From HKCCE3408 sp039183205 (GTDB lineage Bacteria; Pseudomonadota; Alphaproteobacteria; Rhodobacterales; Rhodobacteraceae), in the NCBI GenBank assembly GCA_039183205.1, contig JBCDBR010000003.1, forward strand, positions 62,001 to 126,000: a DNA stretch of 64,000 nt, in the 5' to 3' direction. Within the stretch, counting starts at the first letter, position 1. Each line of letters opens with the position of its first letter. Shown piece after piece: positions 26,341 to 35,481 of the stretch. Made by a program: the position numbers and the translations under genes. Under the pieces are notes generated by a model that was not told the DNA's origin, ran no database searches, and worked only from the letters and a program-made list of their open reading frames with translations.

Positions 26341-26706
26341 TCACTCGGACAAATCGGATTTACGCAATAGGTTCAAGCTGCGCCGGTCGCGCTTTGTCGG
26401 CCTGGGCCCGGTGCGTTGTGGGGACGCGGGCGTTTGCTCCGTCAAATCCTCGTAAAGCGCCTGGGCCTCCGGAGCAGGCCCGCGACGTGCACCGATCGCA
26501 ACGATGCGCACGACCCGGACATGTTGTCCCCACGCAAATGTGAGCGTATCGCTCGGACCGACCGCCGTGCTGGGCTTTGACACACGGTCGCCATTGACCC
26601 GTACGCGACCCTCCGTGACGATCCGCGAAGCAAGCGTGCGGGTTTTAAAGAACCGCGCATGCCACAGCCATTTGTCCAACCGGATCCGGGTCTGTTGATC
26701 GTTCAG
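26341..26706 (-). CDS. S4-domain RNA-binding protein, Hsp15-like, probable CTG start
   Basis: An RNA-binding protein of the heat-shock Hsp15 (HslR) type, which in E. coli binds stalled 50S subunits. The S4 domain spans about residues 10-75 (RIRLDKWLWHARFFKTRTLA, then GRVRVNGDRVSKPS), followed by a basic tail. No ATG, GTG or early TTG gives a complete domain: TTG 26679 removes RIRL, which homologues keep. A CTG at 26706 overlaps the helicase stop (CTGA) and has AAGGA 6 nt upstream, yielding 121 residues starting (M)NDQQTRIRLDKW. I therefore annotate from CTG; the fallback is TTG 26679, 112 residues. Confidence 0.8.
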   Translation of the reverse strand: MNDQQTRIRLDKWLWHARFFKTRTLASRIVTEGRVRVNGDRVSKPSTAVGPSDTLTFAWGQHVRVVRIVAIGARRGPAPEAQALYEDLTEQTPASPQRTGPRPTKRDRRSLNLLRKSDLSE

Positions 26707-29537
26707 GATTTATCCTTCAGCGCCGCAAGCGCTTGGGCAAACGGGTTGTCGGGGTCGATTTTATCCTTCCGATCGGGCTTGGCCGTGTACTGCTTCGGGC
26801 CCCGGTCGCGCGCTTTGCCGCCGCCGGGCTTACCTTTGGGTTTCCCCTGACCCCGCGGCTTTTTGTTGCGGCTTTGCTGTGTGTCATCGCCCGACTTGGC
26901 ACCATGATGTCTGCGGCGCTGGGCCCAGGTGAAGACGTAAAAAACCTCTGTCTCCGGCTCCGGCGTCGGCTCGCTCTCAGGCACCGGTTCGGGCGCGGGC
27001 TCGGGCTCGGGCACTGATTCGGATTGCGCATCCGCTGCGGGCACAATCGGCGCGCCTTCCACGGTGCCGGCGGACGCGGCCTCGGGGGAGCCGGCGTCGT
27101 CTTCAACCTTGGCCTTAACCTCAGCCTGCATGCCAGGCTCTGGCGCGGCTGCGACGGCGCGTTGCTTTTCGCGTTCCCCGCGTTCGGCGCGAAATCCCAA
27201 GCCTCCCATCAGGTCCGCGAATTGTTCCAATGTCATTCCGCAAATGGATAACATGTCCGGCGTGGCCTCAAAGCCAGCCCGGCTATCCTGGCCGCGCAGC
27301 ATATCCGCCAGGCGCTCCAGCATATCGATGCGGATCGCGCGCGCGCCGGCGCGGCGGTACCCCGACATCGCATAATATCCAGCGCTGGCCGCGTCGTCGG
27401 CCGGGATTGTGACCAAGCCAGGCGGCGGGCTTTCGGGAAATTCGGACAAGTTCTGGGCGAGCGACCACAAAACCAGACGCAACCGCGTTGGTGCCGGCTT
27501 CAAAAGCGCGGGCATGAAGATCGTGTATTGGCCGAAACGCACACCATGTTTGCGCAACAAACCGCGGGCTTCTTGATCCAGCTCTTTGACATCGCTGACC
27601 ACGTCGGATCGGGGGATAATTCCGAACGCTTCGACCAGGCGGAAGGCAAACCCGCGGGCCAGACCGGTCACCGCTTCATCACGCTGCATCGCCAGCATCG
27701 GCTCATAAAGTGCGGCAATCTTGCGGTCGATGAAGTGCTGCAAGCGGCGGCTGACCTTTTCAATGACCTGCGGCCCGGCTTCGTCATCGACGAAGGCCTC
27801 GACCAGCGGTTTCAGCGGGTCTGGGCCCGACACCAGTTTGCCGATCGCTTGGTCGCCCCACATCAAACCGCCTTGCTCGGTGAAATCGAACTCCGGGTCG
27901 GGGGCGTTGTAGAAACGATCTGCGCGCAGGTGCAATTCCGGGCCGAGCGCGGCCAAGGCGGCCTGACGCAACGTTTTGGCCTCATCTGGGTTTGCGCTGG
28001 CATCTTGGCGAAACCGAAACCCTTCGAGCCGGCCAACAAACTGGCCCTCGACCTCGACATCGCCATTATCCTTCACCTCTGCCACGAGGCTCTCCTTCTG
28101 CTTCAACCGGCGCATCAAGACACTGGTGCGCCGATCGACAAATCTTTGGGTCAGCGCACCGTGGAGCGCATCTGACAGCCGGTCTTCTACGGCACGCGTC
28201 GTCTCGCGCCAATGGCTTTCATCGTCAAGCCATCCCTTGCGTTGCGCCGCATATGTCCAGGTCCGGATATAGGCCAGACGCTTTGACAACGTATCGAGAT
28301 CTCCGTCGGTCCGGTCAATCCGACGGATCTGTGCGGCCATCCAATCGTCAGGAATGCGGTCCTGATCATGCAGAAACTCGAAAATCTGCCGCAAGAGGCT
28401 GGCATGTTCGGCATGGCTGATCCCGCGAAAATCCGGCACCCGGCAGACGTCCCACAAAAGCCGCACCGCCGGTGCTGATCGCACCTTGCCTTCGATCTCC
28501 GGATCACGGCCAATTGCTTTGAGCGCCATGAGGTCGTCGGCTTCTCGGGCGCGGGTGAGCCAGGCATTATCGGTGCCGGTTTCCAGCGACGCGATCAGCC
28601 GCGGCACCGCGCCGAAATCCAAATCGGAATTGCGCCAATGCAAGCGCCGGACGGGCGCGAACCGGTGCTGCGTGATCGCCTCCACGACATCATCCTCAAG
28701 CGCGGACGCCTCCGCGGTCACACCAAACGTTCCGGCCACCTTGTGCCGCCCCGCGCGGCCAGCAATTTGCGCCAGCTCATCGGGTTGGAGCCCGCGCATG
28801 CGCCGCCCGTCAAACTTCCGCAGACCGGCAAAGGCGACATGTCGGATATCAAGATTGAGCCCCATGCCAATGGCGTCGGTCGCCACCAAGGTGTCCACGT
28901 CGCCGGCTTGATACATCTGCACTTGGGCGTTTCGGCTGCGCGGGGACAGCGCACCCATCACAACCGCCGCACCGCCCTGCTGTCGGCGCAAGAGCTCCGC
29001 GATGGCATACACATTTTCGATCGAGAAGGCCACGATAGCCGATCTTGACGGCAGTCTGCTTATCTTTTTCGAACCTGTATAGGTCAGTTCCGACAATCTG
29101 TCTTGCTTGTGGAAAACGACCTTTGGAACCAAGGCGGCGATCGCGCCGCGCATCGTGTCAGCGCCCAGAAACATCGTTTCGTGCTGCCCGCGTGCATGCA
29201 GCAAACGGTCGGTGAAGACATGCCCGCGTTCGGGATCGGCGCAAAGCTGAACCTCATCGATTGCAAGAAAGTCGCAGCCAAGACCAGTGGGCATCGCCTC
29301 CACCGTGCAGACCCAATATTGCGTGCGCTCCGGCACGATCCGTTCCTCGCCCGTGACCAAAGCCACAACCGAAGGCCCGCGCAACGCCACGATGCGGTCG
29401 TAGACCTCGCGCGCCAAAAGCCTCAGCGGCAAGCCGATAATGCCCGTGCGATGCGCGAGCATTCGTTCGATCGCGTAATGCGTTTTTCCGGTATTCGTCG
29501 GGCCCAAAACGGCCGCGATACGTGCCTGGCTTTGCAT
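26703..29537 (-). CDS. Suv3-like ATP-dependent RNA helicase with low-complexity C-terminal tail
   Basis: A 944-residue superfamily 2 helicase of the mitochondrial-Suv3-related group found in alphaproteobacteria. Walker A GPTNTGKTHYAIERM is at about 12-26 and the DEVQ box (AIDEVQLCADPERGH) at about 94-108. The C-terminal helicase lobe contains LVATDAIGMGLNLDIRHVAF and IAGRAGRHK. A helical region follows, then from about residue 790 a disordered segment: an Ala/Glu/Asp stretch, a (Pro-Glu)-rich run at about 855-880, a short VFYVFTWAQRRRHHG patch, and a Lys/Arg/Gly-rich end. It is probably involved in RNA degradation. The stop overlaps the presumed CTG start of the S4 protein. Confidence 0.92.
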   Translation of the reverse strand: MQSQARIAAVLGPTNTGKTHYAIERMLAHRTGIIGLPLRLLAREVYDRIVALRGPSVVALVTGEERIVPERTQYWVCTVEAMPTGLGCDFLAIDEVQLCADPERGHVFTDRLLHARGQHETMFLGADTMRGAIAALVPKVVFHKQDRLSELTYTGSKKISRLPSRSAIVAFSIENVYAIAELLRRQQGGAAVVMGALSPRSRNAQVQMYQAGDVDTLVATDAIGMGLNLDIRHVAFAGLRKFDGRRMRGLQPDELAQIAGRAGRHKVAGTFGVTAEASALEDDVVEAITQHRFAPVRRLHWRNSDLDFGAVPRLIASLETGTDNAWLTRAREADDLMALKAIGRDPEIEGKVRSAPAVRLLWDVCRVPDFRGISHAEHASLLRQIFEFLHDQDRIPDDWMAAQIRRIDRTDGDLDTLSKRLAYIRTWTYAAQRKGWLDDESHWRETTRAVEDRLSDALHGALTQRFVDRRTSVLMRRLKQKESLVAEVKDNGDVEVEGQFVGRLEGFRFRQDASANPDEAKTLRQAALAALGPELHLRADRFYNAPDPEFDFTEQGGLMWGDQAIGKLVSGPDPLKPLVEAFVDDEAGPQVIEKVSRRLQHFIDRKIAALYEPMLAMQRDEAVTGLARGFAFRLVEAFGIIPRSDVVSDVKELDQEARGLLRKHGVRFGQYTIFMPALLKPAPTRLRLVLWSLAQNLSEFPESPPPGLVTIPADDAASAGYYAMSGYRRAGARAIRIDMLERLADMLRGQDSRAGFEATPDMLSICGMTLEQFADLMGGLGFRAERGEREKQRAVAAAPEPGMQAEVKAKVEDDAGSPEAASAGTVEGAPIVPAADAQSESVPEPEPAPEPVPESEPTPEPETEVFYVFTWAQRRRHHGAKSGDDTQQSRNKKPRGQGKPKGKPGGGKARDRGPKQYTAKPDRKDKIDPDNPFAQALAALKDKS

Positions 29538-29581
29538 CCTGGCCGCCAGCCCCTTTTGCCTGATCGGGCACAGCCTCGGCT

Positions 29582-30163
29582 CTAAAGCGCCTGCCCTTCT
29601 AACGCGGCCTCAAGTCGCGCAATGGCTCCTTCTACGTCGGGTCGGTGGGGATGTATAGCGCGTGCAGCGCGAAACGCTTCAAGCGCGCGGGCCTCTTCGC
29701 CCATTTCTTCCAGCATGATGCCCAGACCGATCATCGCGCCAAAGTGCTGCGGGTTCAGCGCCAAAACCATTTGGATGTCGTAGATCGACGGGCCGAACAA
29801 ACCGGCGCGGAAATAGGCGGTCGCTCGTAAACTCCAGCCTTCGGCAAATTCCGGCGCATGATCGACCAAGGCCGTCAGATGGGAAATCGCCGCAGCGCTA
29901 TCGCCGGCATCAAGTGCCGCAAGTCCGCGATTAAGCAGCAAATCTGCGGTCGCGGAGCCCGAAATCGACCAACGCTGCACAATTTCTTGTTCGACAAGTT
30001 CCCAGTTGCCGGTTTCAGGATCAGCCAATCGGTCCAGCAATGCTTGCAAACGGTCCGCTTGTGCATCGTTTGATTGCGCAAGCCCGCTCGTGGCATAAAT
30101 TGCAAAGACTGCCGCTACGGCGAGCTTGTATGCTAAGTTTAAAACTCTCATAGGTTCAAACAT
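29582..30163 (-). CDS. Periplasmic TPR-repeat protein
   Basis: A 193-residue protein with a Sec signal peptide (MRVLNLAYKLAVAAVFAIYA, predicted cleavage after GLAQ) and at least three TPR units from about residue 70 to 185 (for example LLLNRGLAALDAGDSAAAIS, then AFRAARAIHPHRPDVEGA). TPR proteins act as protein-interaction scaffolds; the partner is unknown. Two in-frame ATGs (30163, 30151) are possible and neither has a clear ribosome site. It is 44 nt upstream of the helicase on the same strand and divergent from the SCP2 gene. Confidence 0.83.
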   Translation of the reverse strand: MFEPMRVLNLAYKLAVAAVFAIYATSGLAQSNDAQADRLQALLDRLADPETGNWELVEQEIVQRWSISGSATADLLLNRGLAALDAGDSAAAISHLTALVDHAPEFAEGWSLRATAYFRAGLFGPSIYDIQMVLALNPQHFGAMIGLGIMLEEMGEEARALEAFRAARAIHPHRPDVEGAIARLEAALEGQAL

Positions 30164-30222
30164 AACAGCGTCGCGCGTTCATTCCAGGTAAATGACAGAC
30201 GCAATTTCGGGAGATGGTTGTG

Positions 30223-30516
30223 ATGTCCAGCGTGATCGAAACCGCAATAGCGATGCTGAGCGACAAGATGAGTGACGGCTTTGACGGCGTTGCCAAGTTT
30301 GTGATCGAAGGCGAAGGCGCCTTGGTCATTGACGGCTCTGGCGTTCGCGCGGCGCCTGAGGAAGAAGAGGCGGATGTCGCCCTGATGGCCGATGCCGATA
30401 CGTTCCAAGAGATCTTGGCGGGTGATCTGAACCCCACCGCAGCCTTCATGGGCGGGCGGCTCAAAGTTGACGGGGATATGGGAATGGCGATGAAACTTGG
30501 CTCGGCCCTGGGCTGA
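30223..30516 (+). CDS. SCP2 sterol-binding domain protein
   Basis: A 97-residue single-domain protein of the SCP2 family, which binds lipids or acyl chains. The segment EADVALMADADTFQEILAGD followed by LNPTAAFMGGRLKVDGDMG is the family signature (turn, then strand with GGxLKVxGD). The ATG at 30223 is preceded by GGGAG at 9 nt, whereas the in-frame ATG at 30214 touches that site. It is followed 11 nt later by an alpha/beta hydrolase gene, suggesting a two-gene unit linked to lipid turnover. Confidence 0.86.
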   Translation: MSSVIETAIAMLSDKMSDGFDGVAKFVIEGEGALVIDGSGVRAAPEEEEADVALMADADTFQEILAGDLNPTAAFMGGRLKVDGDMGMAMKLGSALG

Positions 30517-30527
30517 GCAGCGGTGCG

Positions 30528-31460
30528 GTGACGTTGGACCCTGCACCGCTCTATGACGATGTTGCGCTCGGCCCGCAAGGCGGTCGGGCCTACTGGCTAA
30601 GCTGCGATGACGGCACAAGAATTCGCATGGCAATTTGGCCGCTAAGCGATGCAAAAGGCACGGTTTTGATGTTTCCGGGCCGCACGGAATACATCGAAAA
30701 ATATGGGCGCCTGGCGGAGGATTTCGCCGCTGCAGGCCTTGCAATGATCACCATTGATTGGCGCGGCCAGGGCTTGTCGGATCGCCCCTTGCCACAGCGC
30801 GACATCGGCTATGTCGAAAGCTTTGCGGAGTACCAGCAAGATGTCGCAGCGCTGAAAGCGGCCCTGGCCGACATGGAAGAGGCGCCCAAACCTTGGCATT
30901 TGCTGGCCCATTCGATGGGCGGCGCGATCGGGCTGCGCGCGCTCTATGATGGCCTGGACGTCTCCGGCGTCGCCTTTACCGCGCCGATGTGGGGCATTGC
31001 GATGTCGCCGATCAGCCGGATATTTGCACGGTTTTTACAGTTTGCGGCGCGCCCTTTGCGGATCGACCGCCGTTTTGCGCCGTCGACCGGTCCGGCCAAG
31101 CCGATGGATTTCTCGGATAACCGCCTGACCACCGACCGGGAGCAGTTTTTGTACATGGAGAACCAGACACAGACCTATCCCGACCTCGCTTTGGGGGGGC
31201 CGTCGATCCGCTGGTTGACCGAGGCGCTGGCAGAAACCGCCGCCTTGATGGAGATGCCAGCGCCGCCCAAACCTGCGCTCAACCTTATCGGAACAGAGGA
31301 GAAGATTGTGGTAGTGCCGGTGGCGCGGCGGCGGATGTCCACCTGGCCGGGCGGAGAGCTGTTGATGATCGACGGCGCCGAACACGAAGTGTTGATGGAG
31401 GCGCCGGACAAACGCGGCCCTGCCCTGGCCAAGGTGATTGCCTGGTTTGACGCGCAATAG
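30528..31460 (+). CDS. Alpha/beta hydrolase, lysophospholipase/monoacylglycerol lipase type
   Basis: A 310-residue serine hydrolase of the PldB/MGLL branch. The oxyanion region FPGRTEYIEKYGRLAEDFAA is characteristic. The nucleophile elbow is AHSMGG (about residues 130-135), and the catalytic His lies in DGAEHEVLMEAP. The start is GTG at 30528, 11 nt after the SCP2 stop. It is cytoplasmic by sequence (no signal peptide), so probably acts on membrane-derived glycerolipids. Convergent with lolD, 3 nt apart. Confidence 0.9.
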   Translation: MTLDPAPLYDDVALGPQGGRAYWLSCDDGTRIRMAIWPLSDAKGTVLMFPGRTEYIEKYGRLAEDFAAAGLAMITIDWRGQGLSDRPLPQRDIGYVESFAEYQQDVAALKAALADMEEAPKPWHLLAHSMGGAIGLRALYDGLDVSGVAFTAPMWGIAMSPISRIFARFLQFAARPLRIDRRFAPSTGPAKPMDFSDNRLTTDREQFLYMENQTQTYPDLALGGPSIRWLTEALAETAALMEMPAPPKPALNLIGTEEKIVVVPVARRRMSTWPGGELLMIDGAEHEVLMEAPDKRGPALAKVIAWFDAQ

Positions 31461-31463
31461 CCG

Positions 31464-32147
31464 CTAGGCAGGCTCCAACACGCCGTTTTCCAAACGCAGG
31501 GTCCGGTCCATCCGACCCGCCAGCTCTAGGTTATGCGTGGCAATCAATGCCGCAAGGCCTTGATCCCGCACCAACGCCATCAGCGCCGAAAACACCAAAT
31601 CAGACGTCGCTGGATCGAGATTGCCCGTCGGCTCGTCGGCCAACAAAAGTGCCGGCTGATTTGCCAAGGCCCGGCAAATCGCGGCCCGTTGCTGTTCGCC
31701 GCCGGACAGCGCCGCCGGGCGATGCCCCGCCCGTTCGGCCAGTCCAACCGAGGCCAAAAGCGCCGCGCCATGCGTCTCCGCTTCGCTTGCTGTGCGGCCC
31801 GCGGCCAGTTGCGGCAAGACGATGTTTTCCAGCGCCGTGAATTCCGGAAGCAAATGGTGGAACTGATAGACAAAGCCGATCAGGTCCCGCCGCGCGGCCG
31901 TGCGCAGCCGGTCCGGCGCCAATGTGAGGTCTTGCCCCGCAACCGCGACATGGCCGCCATCAGCGGTATCGAGCAATCCCGCGATGTGTAAAAGCGTGGA
32001 TTTTCCGGCGCCTGAGGGCGCAACAAGCGCCACGACCTCGCCGGCATGGACCTCCAGCGCGGTTCCGCGAAGCACGACAACCTCGTTTGGCTGACCGAAA
32101 TTATAACGCTTTTCAACGCCGGTGAGCCGCAAGACCGGCTCACTCAT
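31464..32147 (-). CDS. lolD: Lipoprotein-releasing system ATP-binding protein
   Basis: A 227-residue ABC ATPase of the LolD/MacB group with Walker A APSGAGKST, Q-loop region VYQFHHLLPEFTALENI, signature LSGGEQQR and Walker B LLLADEPTGNLDP. The FHHLLPEFTALEN segment is typical of LolD. It energises detachment of lipoproteins from the inner membrane to LolA. It overlaps the upstream lolC/E gene by 8 nt, so the two are translationally coupled. Confidence 0.95.
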   Translation of the reverse strand: MSEPVLRLTGVEKRYNFGQPNEVVVLRGTALEVHAGEVVALVAPSGAGKSTLLHIAGLLDTADGGHVAVAGQDLTLAPDRLRTAARRDLIGFVYQFHHLLPEFTALENIVLPQLAAGRTASEAETHGAALLASVGLAERAGHRPAALSGGEQQRAAICRALANQPALLLADEPTGNLDPATSDLVFSALMALVRDQGLAALIATHNLELAGRMDRTLRLENGVLEPA

Positions 32148-33426
32148 AGCGCAACGCCTCTACCGGGTTGAGCCGCGCCGCACGGCGGGCCGGGAAAATC
32201 GTCACCAAAAACGAAAGTCCAAGCGACAAGGTCACAGCCGACAGCACATCACCCCATTCCAGTCGCGCCGGCAGGGCAGAGATAAAGCGGATCGACGGAT
32301 CCCACACACCGCCGCCGGCCACCCAATTGACGACCGAAAAGATCGGATCGATCCAGATTGCAAACGCGCAGCCGAGTGCCACACCCATGGTCGTTCCGGC
32401 CACGCCGATCGATGATCCACAGATGAAAAAGACGCGCAGGATCGACGCCTCTGACAAGCCCATGGTTCGCAGGATGCCAATATCGGCGGACTTGTTCTTG
32501 ACCAACATGATCAGGCCAGAGACGATGTTCATCGTTGCGATCATCACCAAAACGGACAAGATCACGAACATGATGTTGTCCTCCATCTGGAGCGCTTGCA
32601 AAAACGCGCCGGAGCTGTCGCGCCATGTCCAAAGCACAATCGGTGCTTCTGTCGCGGACAGAAGCGGCAACTGGTAGGCATTGACCTCTTCGGGGTTATC
32701 GACCGTCACTTCGATCGCATCGGCGACGCCGTCGCGGTTAAAATAGCTCTGGGCTTCCGCGAACGGCATATAGATCCGCGTATTGTCGATATCGTAGCGT
32801 CCGACCCGGAAAATGTAGACAATTTCGTAGGTTGAGACACGCGGGCTGGTGCCGAACGGGGTGCGCGCGCCTTCCGGAGAAATGATCCGGATCGTCTCGC
32901 CCACCGTCAGGCCCAAATTGCGCGCGATCTGGTAGCCGATAGCCACCCCCTCATCGAGCCGGGCAAGATCGCCCTGTGCGATCTCCGGTTCGGCGACCAG
33001 CGGCACCTGGGCCAAATCCTCGGTCTCAATTCCAATGACTTGAGCAAAGGCATTGCGGCCCTGATGCGTTGTCAAAACCTGGCCACGGATGACGGGCACA
33101 GCCTGAATGACGCCGTCCACCGCCGCCAAGTCCGCAGCGATTTCGCCAAAGGCGTCAAGCGTCCGCAGGATCTGGCCGGCCTCGTTGACGCGCGGGGATG
33201 CCTCGACGGAGATATGCGGGTTTGCACCAAGGATCGTGCCGACAAACTCATATCGAAACCCCGACCGGACGGCGAGTGTCGCGATCAAGGCCATCACCGC
33301 CAAGGATATGCCGATAAAGCTGATCCACGTCATCGTGGACACACCGCCTTCGGCGCGGCGCGCCCGCAAATACCGCCACGCGATAAGGAACTCGAACCTT
33401 GAAAAGGGCGCGGTGCGTGGTCTCAT
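32140..33426 (-). CDS. lolC: Lipoprotein-releasing system transmembrane protein (LolC/LolE)
   Basis: A 428-residue inner-membrane subunit. It begins FSRFEFLIAWRYLRARRAEG, the conserved LolC/E start, with the first helix at about 25-48. A large periplasmic domain (about 50-270) and three C-terminal helices (about 280-415) follow, with LGLSFLVTIFPARRAARLNP at the end. A single LolC/E-type protein (sometimes called LolF) is usual in alphaproteobacteria, so it probably forms a homodimer with LolD. It lies downstream of proS and the SnoaL-like gene. Confidence 0.94.
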   Translation of the reverse strand: MRPRTAPFSRFEFLIAWRYLRARRAEGGVSTMTWISFIGISLAVMALIATLAVRSGFRYEFVGTILGANPHISVEASPRVNEAGQILRTLDAFGEIAADLAAVDGVIQAVPVIRGQVLTTHQGRNAFAQVIGIETEDLAQVPLVAEPEIAQGDLARLDEGVAIGYQIARNLGLTVGETIRIISPEGARTPFGTSPRVSTYEIVYIFRVGRYDIDNTRIYMPFAEAQSYFNRDGVADAIEVTVDNPEEVNAYQLPLLSATEAPIVLWTWRDSSGAFLQALQMEDNIMFVILSVLVMIATMNIVSGLIMLVKNKSADIGILRTMGLSEASILRVFFICGSSIGVAGTTMGVALGCAFAIWIDPIFSVVNWVAGGGVWDPSIRFISALPARLEWGDVLSAVTLSLGLSFLVTIFPARRAARLNPVEALRYE

Positions 33427-33499
33427 TGGTCAACTGCCTTGCTCGATTACGGCAGCCTTGCGGGTTTTGCGCGCAAGGGTCAAGTTGATCGCCCGACGC

Positions 33500-33916
33500 T
33501 CACACCAACGTGGCAGCAACCTGCGCGGTGTCGTAATATTCCGACAGCTCCACGATCTTTTTATCGGCAAAGCGCGCGACCAGAACGTAAGGCGTATCGA
33601 AGACCTTGCCGGTTGCTTTCGTCGTCCAGGACGTCGCTCCGATGGCCACCACCATATCACGCTCGGCGACGAAGCTATCGGCACGGTAGAAATTCATTTC
33701 GTGCGAGCTGGTTAGCCCGTCCATATACCGAAGAAAATCGTCGCGCGTCTGTGCTTTGCGCGTGAAATCGAGCCCGTGTTCGCCCTGCGCAAGTGAGCGC
33801 AGCACCATATCCTCGGACGTGACATCCAACCAGCAGCCATAATCGCCGCCCTTGCATGCATGCCAGGACGCGATCGCAGTTTTCAGGATCTCTGTATTTT
33901 CTTGCGGCGTTGCCAT
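33500..33916 (-). CDS. SnoaL-like / NTF2-fold protein
   Basis: A 138-residue protein with the compact cone-shaped NTF2-like pattern: an N-terminal helix (NTEILKTAIASWHACKGGDY), then strands ending KVFDTPYVLVARFADKKIVE and LSEYYDTAQVA. The family includes isomerases, dehydratases and non-enzymatic binding proteins; the His/Asp catalytic pair of SnoaL is not obvious, so function is open. ATG 33916 follows GGAGGG. It lies between proS and lolC on the same strand. Confidence 0.8.
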   Translation of the reverse strand: MATPQENTEILKTAIASWHACKGGDYGCWLDVTSEDMVLRSLAQGEHGLDFTRKAQTRDDFLRYMDGLTSSHEMNFYRADSFVAERDMVVAIGATSWTTKATGKVFDTPYVLVARFADKKIVELSEYYDTAQVAATLV

Positions 33917-34019
33917 GATCAGCCCTCCAATCCCTTCGATCAATGGGACGACCATGACAGCGGCGGGCGTTGCGAGCCAGCGATTAACGCGACACGGCGC
34001 GTGGGATTGGGCCTTGTCG

Positions 34020-35357
34020 CTAGTGCGCCGCGTATATCTGCGCCAAGCGGTCAACAGCCGCCGCGGCGCTCATCTCTTCGCTGTCTCCGGTGCGGCGGCT
34101 GGTCAATTCAACCACCCCGTTTTTCAACCCGCGCGGCCCGACCGTCACACGCCACGGCAATCCGATCAGGTCCATCGTGGCAAACTTGGCCCCAGCCCGT
34201 TCATCGCGGTCGTCGTAAAGTGGCTCCAGTCCCCGCGCGATCAGACCTGCATGGATCTCGGCGCAAGCCGCATCGGTCGCCGCATCGCCTTGGCGCAAGT
34301 TCACAATCCCGGCATGGAAGGGCGTCACGCCTTCGGGCCAAATGATCCCGTTTTCATCATGGCTGGCCTCGATGATCGCGCCGGCCAATCTGCTGACGCC
34401 GATACCGTGGCTGCCCATATGGACGGGCACGCTCGACCCATCGGGGCCTTGCACCGACGCGCCCATCGCATCGGAATACTTGGTGCCGAAGTAGAAAATC
34501 TGCCCAACCTCGATGCCGCGGGCCTGCCTTTGACGATCGCTCGGGACATCGGCAAAAACGGCCGGATCATGGGTTTCATCGGTCCGCGCGTAGCGCGAGG
34601 TGAATTCCTCCAGGATCGATTGGCATTGGGCGGCATCCTCGTAATCGATCTCGCGGTCGCCAAATTTAAGGTCCGTGATGGCGCTGTCGTAAAACACCTC
34701 GCTCTCGCCGGTTTCGGCAAGAACGAGGAATTCATGGGTATCGTCGCCACCGATCGGGCCGGAATCGGCGCGCATCGGGATCGCTTGCAGCCCCATCCGT
34801 TCATAGGTGCGCAGATAACTGACCAGATGCCGGTTATACGCATGAAGCGCGGCCTCCTTGGTCAGATCGAAATTATACCCGTCCTTCATAAAGAACTCTC
34901 GACCGCGCATGACGCCGAACCGCGGCCGGCGTTCGTCGCGGAATTTCCATTGGATATGGTAAAGCGTCAGCGGCAAGTCCTTGTAGGAACTCACGTAAGA
35001 TCGGAAGATATCGGTGATCAGTTCTTCATTGGTTGGACCGTAAAGCATGTCGCGGTCATGGCGGTCGCGGATGCGCAACATCTCTTCGCCATAGACGTCA
35101 TACCGGCCGCTTTCGCGCCAAAGATCGGCTGACTGAACCGTCGGCATCAACAGCGGGATATGCCCGGCGCGCACCTGTTCTTCATGCACAATCTGTTCGA
35201 TGCGCCGAAGCACTTTGTATCCAAGCGGGAGCCACGAATAGATGCCCGCACTGGCTTGTTTGATCATGCCCGCCCGCAACATGTAGCGATGACTGACGAT
35301 CTGGGCGTCAGCGGGCGTCTCTTTCAAGACGGGCAGGAAATAGCGGGACAATCGCAT
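34020..35357 (-). CDS. proS: Prolyl-tRNA synthetase (short alphaproteobacterial type)
   Basis: A 445-residue class II synthetase. It starts MRLSRYFLPVLKETPADAQI, the standard N-terminus, and shows motif 2 (KFRDERRPRFGVMRGREFFM), motif 3 (SHGIGVSRLAGAIIE) and the C-terminal anticodon-binding domain (about 350-440). It lacks the roughly 180-residue INS editing insertion of the E. coli type, as usual in alphaproteobacteria, so mischarged alanine must be cleared elsewhere. ATG 35357 has a G-rich ribosome site within the preceding codons. Confidence 0.96.
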   Translation of the reverse strand: MRLSRYFLPVLKETPADAQIVSHRYMLRAGMIKQASAGIYSWLPLGYKVLRRIEQIVHEEQVRAGHIPLLMPTVQSADLWRESGRYDVYGEEMLRIRDRHDRDMLYGPTNEELITDIFRSYVSSYKDLPLTLYHIQWKFRDERRPRFGVMRGREFFMKDGYNFDLTKEAALHAYNRHLVSYLRTYERMGLQAIPMRADSGPIGGDDTHEFLVLAETGESEVFYDSAITDLKFGDREIDYEDAAQCQSILEEFTSRYARTDETHDPAVFADVPSDRQRQARGIEVGQIFYFGTKYSDAMGASVQGPDGSSVPVHMGSHGIGVSRLAGAIIEASHDENGIIWPEGVTPFHAGIVNLRQGDAATDAACAEIHAGLIARGLEPLYDDRDERAGAKFATMDLIGLPWRVTVGPRGLKNGVVELTSRRTGDSEEMSAAAAVDRLAQIYAAH

Positions 35358-35481
35358 TGGGACCCCCATGGCAAAACTGTCGGATCGGTCTAGGCGATTG
35401 CGCACGGGGGCTCAAGCGGCTGTGCAAACTCGGTCGCCGGGGAGGAGCCAATTGACGCCCGGACCAACGTAAAATGCGCCG

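Noticed and set aside
33852..35132. Plus-strand open frame of 426 codons opposite proS.
   Set aside because: Antisense to the well-supported prolyl-tRNA synthetase and without recognisable domains.
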